Origin: Nitrososphaerota archaeon
Lineage (GTDB): Archaea > Thermoproteota > Nitrososphaeria > Nitrososphaerales > UBA183
Length of the DNA stretch: 9,635 bases
Assembly (NCBI GenBank): GCA_029784825.1
Contig: JAFMAU010000066.1
Location: forward strand, 1 to 9,635
Direction of reading: 5' to 3'
Translations under genes and position numbers: made by a program
The notes under the pieces: generated by a model
The model's database searches: none
What the model saw: only the letters and a program-made list of their open reading frames with translations
What the model was told of the DNA's origin: nothing
Part shown: positions 6,217 through 9,635 of the stretch, one piece after another
Layout of the letters: each line of letters begins with the position of its first letter
How positions within the stretch are numbered: position 1 is the first letter of the stretch

Positions 6217-6296
6217 TGAGCGGCGCAGTTGACCCAAGGCATCCGGGACGGTCGATCGTCACTCGGGCCGGGCTCTCGGATCGATGGGGAAGATGA
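6216..6296 (+). other. Possible 26-codon coupling frame between the HMA-like and redoxin genes
   Basis: ATG 6216 overlaps the stop of the HMA-like gene (TAATG) and the frame runs to a TGA whose ATGA overlaps the second in-frame Met (6293) of the redoxin gene. It could keep ribosomes moving across the 67-nt gap. The peptide (Arg- and Gly-rich) shows no motif, so it may be chance. Confidence 0.2.
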
Positions 6297-6901
6297 AGAA
6301 GAAATCGCTGAGGAACCGGAACCGCCACGCCAGGGACGCGGCGGTGCTCCTGACCCTGCTTGTGACCGGCGTAGTCGCAGTCTCATACGCCAGCCTGCGG
6401 GGGAGTCCAGGGACGTCGGGGCTCCTTGGACCTGGGGAAAGCGCTCCGAAATTCACCCTTGAATCGGTGAACGGGACCTCCTTCGACCTAGGCAGTTACG
6501 CGAACAAGTCAGACGTGTTGCTCTTCTTCAACGAGGGCCTGTCGTGCAGTCCCTGCCTGCAGCAGATGGCCGACATTAACAAGGACTATGCGGCCTTCAG
6601 GCAGATGGGCCTGACGGTCGTATCGATTACCTCGGACGGCCTTTCGGGCTTGGGGACGTGGGCGCGCAACACAGGGACGAACACGATGATGGTCCTTTCC
6701 GACTCCACCCTCCAAGTGGGAAGCGAGTATGACGTCCTCGGGTCCGATGTCGGCTCGATGCACCCTGGAATGGCGCCAGGCCACACTTTCATTCTCGTAG
6801 GCAAGGACGGCAAAGTCCTCTGGAGAGAGGACTACGGCACTTCGACGATGTATGTTCCGATGAGCCAGCTCATCGCCAGCGTGCAGGCGGCAGTCGGCTG
6901 A
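6284..6901 (+). CDS. Membrane-anchored redoxin (AhpC/TSA, TlpA-like)
   Basis: A 205-aa thioredoxin-fold protein held outside the cell by one N-terminal helix: a basic stretch (MGKMKKKSLRNRNRH) then a hydrophobic segment at about residues 19-38. The redoxin domain starts at GESAPKFTLESVNG (about 51-64); the active site is LSCSPCLQQM with Cys88 and Cys91 in a CxxC, the disulfide-reductase arrangement rather than a one-Cys peroxidase. Later come TWARNTGTN and HTFILVGKDGKVLWREDYG. A Met/His cluster (Met159, His160, Met163, His167) lies close to the likely cis-Pro region and might touch a soft metal; this is inference. It is followed 9 nt later by a small thioredoxin and then a CcdA homologue, the usual electron source for such external thiol proteins. 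ATG 6284 or 6293 are both possible starts. Confidence 0.88.
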   Translation: MGKMKKKSLRNRNRHARDAAVLLTLLVTGVVAVSYASLRGSPGTSGLLGPGESAPKFTLESVNGTSFDLGSYANKSDVLLFFNEGLSCSPCLQQMADINKDYAAFRQMGLTVVSITSDGLSGLGTWARNTGTNTMMVLSDSTLQVGSEYDVLGSDVGSMHPGMAPGHTFILVGKDGKVLWREDYGTSTMYVPMSQLIASVQAAVG

Positions 6902-6910
6902 GAACCCCGG

Positions 6911-7183
6911 GTGCATTCCTTGGTCGTGGTCGCTGTGGTCACAAAGGAGGGGTGCACCCCGTGCCTCAGGGTGAAGCGGATAGTGGGGGAACTCAAAGCA
7001 GAGCTCCCGCAGATAGTGGTCAGAGAAGTGGATTTCGGCTCATCGGAGGGGGTCGCGCTGGCCTTGGAGGACGGCATCCTATTCCCGCCCGCCGTCCTGA
7101 TAGACGGCAGGCTCTTCGCAAAGGGGAAGATCGTGGAAGAGCAGCTCAAGGAGGCAGTCAGGTCGGCGGCAAGGAGCGAGTGA
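6911..7183 (+). CDS. Small thioredoxin/glutaredoxin-like protein
   Basis: A 90-aa cytosolic thiol-disulfide protein. It has a minimal thioredoxin fold: hydrophobic beta strand (LVVVAVVTKEG), redox motif CTPC (Cys15, Cys18) at the start of helix 1, a second strand IVVREVDFGS, then LFPPAVLIDGRLFAKGK, where the double Pro supplies the cis-Pro facing the active site, and a closing helix. It has no signal or membrane segment, in contrast to the redoxin encoded before it. The GTG start lies 9 nt after the redoxin stop and the next gene, the CcdA homologue, begins one base after this one's stop, so translation is probably coupled. The likely role is to pass electrons from cytosolic donors to the CcdA homologue; that is inference from order and fold. 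Confidence 0.88.
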   Translation: MHSLVVVAVVTKEGCTPCLRVKRIVGELKAELPQIVVREVDFGSSEGVALALEDGILFPPAVLIDGRLFAKGKIVEEQLKEAVRSAARSE

Positions 7184-7184
7184 A

Positions 7185-8075
7185 TTGGCGGCGGAGGCGT
7201 TCTTGGTAGCATCGGTGATAGTGTCTTTCCTGGCTGGGATTGTGGCCCTGGCGATGCCCTGCTGTTTCAGCGTCCTGCTCCCATCGTACTTCGCTTCTGT
7301 GTTCAAGAAGCGGACTGCAATCCTGCGCATGACGTCGGTGTTTGCTATTGGTATTGCGGCCGTGCTCATCCCCATAACCCTAGGCATTACAGCGATTTCG
7401 ACCTATGTCAGCCTCAACCACGCCCTTCTTTTCGTCGTCGGGGGATTCTTCATGCTGTTCCTCGGCGTCTCCTCTCTGCTGGGGATCCAGCTGGTGCCCA
7501 TGTTCACGCCCGATGTCGACCTCCAACGCACCGGGGCCCTCCCGGTGTTCGCGCTCGGGGCCTTCTCTGGGGTAGCCAGCTCCTGCTGCGCGCCGGTCCT
7601 CGCAGGGATCATGGTCCTGACGGCCCTCGCGTCTTCTCTGGCGGGCGCCCTGGCGGTCGGCACGGCCTACGTTGCGGGCATGGTCTTTCCGCTCTTCGTC
7701 ACCGGGGCTTTCATGGACCGGACGACGTCAGTCCAGAGGTTTCTGAGCGGGAAGATGGTCGCGACGCCAGTGGGTGAAATCCACTCCTCCAAACTTCTGA
7801 CCGGGTCCATCTTCATCTCCATGGGAGCGATGACGGCGGTCCTGGGGCTTGCCGACCAGATGCTCCCGACCCCGGGCGCCGACATTTTCAACATCTACGA
7901 GAGCGTGATCCAGAACGCCGTCGAGGGGGCGGTATCCTCCCCGGTGGGGCAGGTGGTGCTCGCGGGGTTCGTCGTCACGGCGCTCGGATTGTACGCACTG
8001 AGGCGCCTGCGCGGCTCAAGCCCCGGAGAGAGGACTTCTGGAGCCGAAGGACAGACGCAAGAGGTACACATTTGA
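7185..8075 (+). CDS. CcdA/DsbD-type transmembrane thiol electron transporter
   Basis: A 296-aa integral membrane protein of the cytochrome c biogenesis CcdA/DsbD transmembrane family, which carries reducing equivalents from cytosolic thioredoxin to thiol proteins outside. About six hydrophobic segments are visible (about residues 6-25, 48-72, 79-101, 118-145, 153-177, 208-224) plus one near the C-terminus (about 252-272), giving perhaps seven. The paired functional Cys lie in the two expected pseudo-repeat positions: MPCCFSVLLPSY (Cys26, Cys27) and SGVASSCCAPVLAG (Cys134, Cys135); each is doubled. The C-terminal tail is charged and probably cytosolic. TTG 7185 follows the thioredoxin stop by one base, and the stop overlaps the next start in TTGA, so the block is translationally coupled. 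The partners are likely the two flanking thioredoxin-fold proteins. Confidence 0.92.
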   Translation: MAAEAFLVASVIVSFLAGIVALAMPCCFSVLLPSYFASVFKKRTAILRMTSVFAIGIAAVLIPITLGITAISTYVSLNHALLFVVGGFFMLFLGVSSLLGIQLVPMFTPDVDLQRTGALPVFALGAFSGVASSCCAPVLAGIMVLTALASSLAGALAVGTAYVAGMVFPLFVTGAFMDRTTSVQRFLSGKMVATPVGEIHSSKLLTGSIFISMGAMTAVLGLADQMLPTPGADIFNIYESVIQNAVEGAVSSPVGQVVLAGFVVTALGLYALRRLRGSSPGERTSGAEGQTQEVHI

Positions 8076-8566
8076 CCACAGAACAAACCTACACCTCAAA
8101 TACAGATGCGCCCGTGTGTTTCTCGATGAACTCGTCGGAAGGCGCGGGTGCGGCCGGGGTCAGACAGGCGAACTCAGCAGCGTTTTGGCTCTCGGTGGCC
8201 GGCCTCGCGATCCAGGCGCTGGCCTTCGTGATGATAGCGACCGTGTACGGCACGGTCTCCGGCTTTGGCTACGGCATGTTCGGAATGATGGGCTACTACG
8301 GTGTCATGATGGGACCGTACTTCGGCTTGGGGGGCCTCTGGCTGGGGGCGGCTCTCATAGCCCTCGCCCTGGGGACCCTGGGCGTATTCTGGATGAACAC
8401 TAACAGCCAGAGGAGGCTAAGGAACGGCGGGATGCTCGTCCTTTTGGCAGCCGTCTTCGCCTTCCCTGAGATGTGGGGGTTCTGGATCGGGTCCATACTC
8501 ATGTTCGTAGGGGCCATGCTGGCGCTGGCCACAAACCCGGCGGTGGACCCCGGCAGACAGCCATAG
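8072..8566 (+). CDS. Four-helix membrane protein with Met-rich segment
   Basis: I cannot name a family with confidence. The 164-aa sequence has a polar N-terminus with one Cys (Cys16), then hydrophobic helices at about residues 36-58, 86-107, 116-130 and 132-153. Between helices 1 and 2 is a Gly/Tyr/Met-rich stretch (about 64-85) with Met69, Met72, Met73, Met79 and Met80. Clustered Met in or near membranes often binds Cu(I), as in Ctr transporters, and that fits the metal genes around it; the function remains inference. Short hydrophobic proteins of this type also include generic DUF membrane proteins with no metal role. The start TTG 8072 overlaps the CcdA stop by four bases (TTGA), so it is the last gene of the operon; the RHH gene after it has its own promoter. 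Confidence 0.78.
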   Translation: MTTEQTYTSNTDAPVCFSMNSSEGAGAAGVRQANSAAFWLSVAGLAIQALAFVMIATVYGTVSGFGYGMFGMMGYYGVMMGPYFGLGGLWLGAALIALALGTLGVFWMNTNSQRRLRNGGMLVLLAAVFAFPEMWGFWIGSILMFVGAMLALATNPAVDPGRQP

Positions 8567-8580
8567 ACTTCAAGAAAGTT

Positions 8581-8588
8581 GTATATTC
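8581..8588 (+). promoter_or_regulatory. TATA box for the RHH protein gene
   Basis: GTATATTC is centred 25.5 nt before GTG 8610, suggesting a separate leaderless transcript for the RHH protein. No CACAWA/ACACG block lies directly before it, so it does not seem to be controlled like its two neighbours. Confidence 0.6.
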
Positions 8589-8609
8589 GAGACACCGGCG
8601 ACCGGCGCA

Positions 8610-9128
8610 GTGGAGAAAGACAAGACAGTCACGCGTACTTTCCGGATCAGCGAGCAAGCCTTCAACGCCGTCCAGGAGGATGCGAGGAGGCAGAGCGTGA
8701 GCGTAAACACCCTGGTCAACCAAGTGATCCTGTCGTATGCCAATTTCGACAGGCACGTGAAGAAGCTGCACATGCTGAAGATATCCAGGCCTACTTTCAG
8801 GCGGGTATTGGAAGCTGCCCCCGAGGATGCCATCATACAGGCAGGCAAGGAAGCCGGGAGCGACGTACCCCGGTTCTTCATCCTCGAAAAAGGCGGGGGC
8901 CTTTCGCTTCAGGCTGCCCTGGAGCACCTTAGAGACCTGGGCGACTACGGCAACCTCTTCGAGTATTCCGAGACAGTCCAAGACCGGAGGCGGGTGGTCA
9001 CTCTCGGCCACGAACTCGGGCCCAAGGGGACCCTGTTTTTCGCGCACTACGTCCAGGGGGTCCTGGAGAACGTCCAAGCCAACCCCTCGTTTACTCTCGG
9101 GGACAACTCGATAACCATAGAGTTCTAG
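8610..9128 (+). CDS. Ribbon-helix-helix protein with uncharacterised C-terminal domain
   Basis: A 172-aa probable DNA-binding regulator. Residues about 5-48 form a ribbon-helix-helix (Arc/CopG) unit: TVTRTFRISEQAFNAV gives the DNA-contacting strand and helix A, and RRQSVSVNTLVNQVILSY the SxNTLVNQ turn and helix B. RHH proteins bind as dimers, usually to repeated sites about 10 bp apart. The remaining part (about 55-172) is an alpha/beta domain with SRPTFRRVLEAAPED, VTLGHELGPKGTLFFAHYVQGVLENV and a final strand NSITIEF; I recall this domain pairing from archaeal proteins of unknown role. It has no Cys, so a Cys-based copper sensor is not evident, though some His and Met are present. It sits between the HMA/redoxin operon and the ATPase gene and has its own promoter. 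The DNA-binding fold is clear; the target is inferred. Confidence 0.85.
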   Translation: MEKDKTVTRTFRISEQAFNAVQEDARRQSVSVNTLVNQVILSYANFDRHVKKLHMLKISRPTFRRVLEAAPEDAIIQAGKEAGSDVPRFFILEKGGGLSLQAALEHLRDLGDYGNLFEYSETVQDRRRVVTLGHELGPKGTLFFAHYVQGVLENVQANPSFTLGDNSITIEF

Positions 9129-9146
9129 GCAGGAAGACGCCGCGGC

Positions 9147-9187
9147 GACACAAATCATCACAAAATACACGCCCATTCTAAATAGCG
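9147..9187 (+). promoter_or_regulatory. Operator-promoter B of the P-type ATPase gene
   Basis: CACAAA occurs at 9149-9154 and again at 9159-9164, exactly 10 bp apart, followed by ACACG (9167-9171) and the TATA box CTAAATAG (9178-9185). The box begins 32 nt before ATG 9210, exactly as box A does before TTG 5953. The agreement with operator A from 9157 to 9187 is 24 of 31 positions with no gap, including the bases after the TATA box. Confidence 0.72.
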
Positions 9188-9209
9188 GCGCCGGGGCGAG
9201 AGGGCGAGA

Positions 9210-9635
9210 ATGGACGAAGGAGAGATGCCGCAGGGCGAAAGTGCGTCGGATCCAGTCTGCGGCATGCTGGTGCCGAAGACCGCCGACTCGCTTCACGCCA
9301 CGGTCAGAGGGTCCACCTACTACTTCTGCAGCGAGACCTGCCTCAAGACCTTCACCGAGCCTGAGCGCCAGCTGAAGGTTCTGAAGAGGAACATCGCGCT
9401 GTCAGTCGTTCTTGCGGTTCCGATAATCGTCCTTTCGTACGCTCCACTCCCCCCTTCGGTCCCCGGAAGCCTCCTAGGCTGGACGCTGCTGGCGCTTGCG
9501 ACCCCCGTACAGTTCGTCGCAGGGTGGAGGTTCTACAGAGGGACCTACGACGCCTTCAAGATGAAGACCTCCAACATGGACATCCTCATCGCCGTAGGGA
9601 CTTCTGCAGCCTTCTTCTATAGCGCGATATACGTG
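9210..9635 (+). CDS. Heavy-metal (probably copper) P1B-type ATPase with N-terminal YHS domain (partial)
   Basis: The first 142 residues of an ATP-driven metal exporter, cut by the right edge. Residues about 12-52 are a YHS domain (SDPVCGMLV, then TYYFCSETCLKTF) with Cys17, Cys40 and Cys44 as candidate metal ligands; this replaces the HMA domains seen at the N-terminus of many CopA proteins. Two hydrophobic segments follow (about 59-75 and 86-104), then GWRFYRGTYDAFKMKTSNMDILIAVGTSAAF, the conserved junction of P1B transporters (NMDxLIALGT in CopA/CopB). The ion-binding CPC or CPH motif, the DKTG phosphorylation site and the nucleotide domain lie outside, so Cu(I) is likely but not proven. ATG 9210 follows a TAAATA box by 28.5 nt. 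The promoter matches that of the HMA/redoxin operon, so the two are probably co-regulated. Confidence 0.93.
   Translation, partial: MDEGEMPQGESASDPVCGMLVPKTADSLHATVRGSTYYFCSETCLKTFTEPERQLKVLKRNIALSVVLAVPIIVLSYAPLPPSVPGSLLGWTLLALATPVQFVAGWRFYRGTYDAFKMKTSNMDILIAVGTSAAFFYSAIYV

Noticed and set aside
8499..9296. 265-codon minus-strand frame
   Set aside because: It covers the RHH gene and operator B on the opposite strand and shows no motif; the plus-strand genes have promoters and known folds.

Overview
The window looks archaeal, most likely a GC-rich Thermoproteota lineage related to Nitrososphaeria (Thaumarchaeota) or Bathyarchaeia; the rank is inference. Many genes start with TTG or GTG, there is almost no Shine-Dalgarno signal, and first genes of transcription units have an AT-rich TATA-like box centred about 25-29 nt before the start codon, which is the pattern of leaderless archaeal transcripts. 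I used those boxes to choose several starts that are shorter than the longest open frame.

Left part (1-5702), housekeeping and small conserved genes. The left edge cuts a minus-strand PduO-type cob(I)alamin adenosyltransferase. A stretch without a convincing gene follows (300-723), holding a TATA-like box and a hairpin. Next come a 76-aa orphan protein, a DUF2203 protein, a convergent amidohydrolase, and (divergent from it) a Bcp/PrxQ peroxiredoxin followed by a four-helix membrane protein. A 50-aa zinc-ribbon-like protein with its own strong promoter converges on a GNAT acetyltransferase, which lies behind a NAD(P)-dependent malic enzyme on the minus strand.

Right part (5890-9635), a metal and thiol-redox island. 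One promoter at about 5890-5930 appears to drive a five-gene run: an HMA-fold protein lacking the first metal-binding Cys; a membrane-anchored redoxin with CSPC; a small cytosolic thioredoxin-like protein with CTPC; a CcdA/DsbD-type transmembrane electron carrier; and a four-helix membrane protein with a Met-rich segment. A ribbon-helix-helix protein with its own promoter comes next, then the start of a YHS-domain heavy-metal (probably copper) P-type ATPase, cut by the right edge.

The most notable signal is that the HMA/redoxin operon and the ATPase gene carry nearly the same promoter-operator: CACAWA elements 10 bp apart, then ACACG, then a TAAATA box, with the same distance to the start codon in both. 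This suggests one regulator controls both units; the RHH protein between them is an obvious but unproven candidate. The layout suggests a system in which cytosolic reducing power crosses the membrane through CcdA to an external redoxin, co-regulated with metal export.
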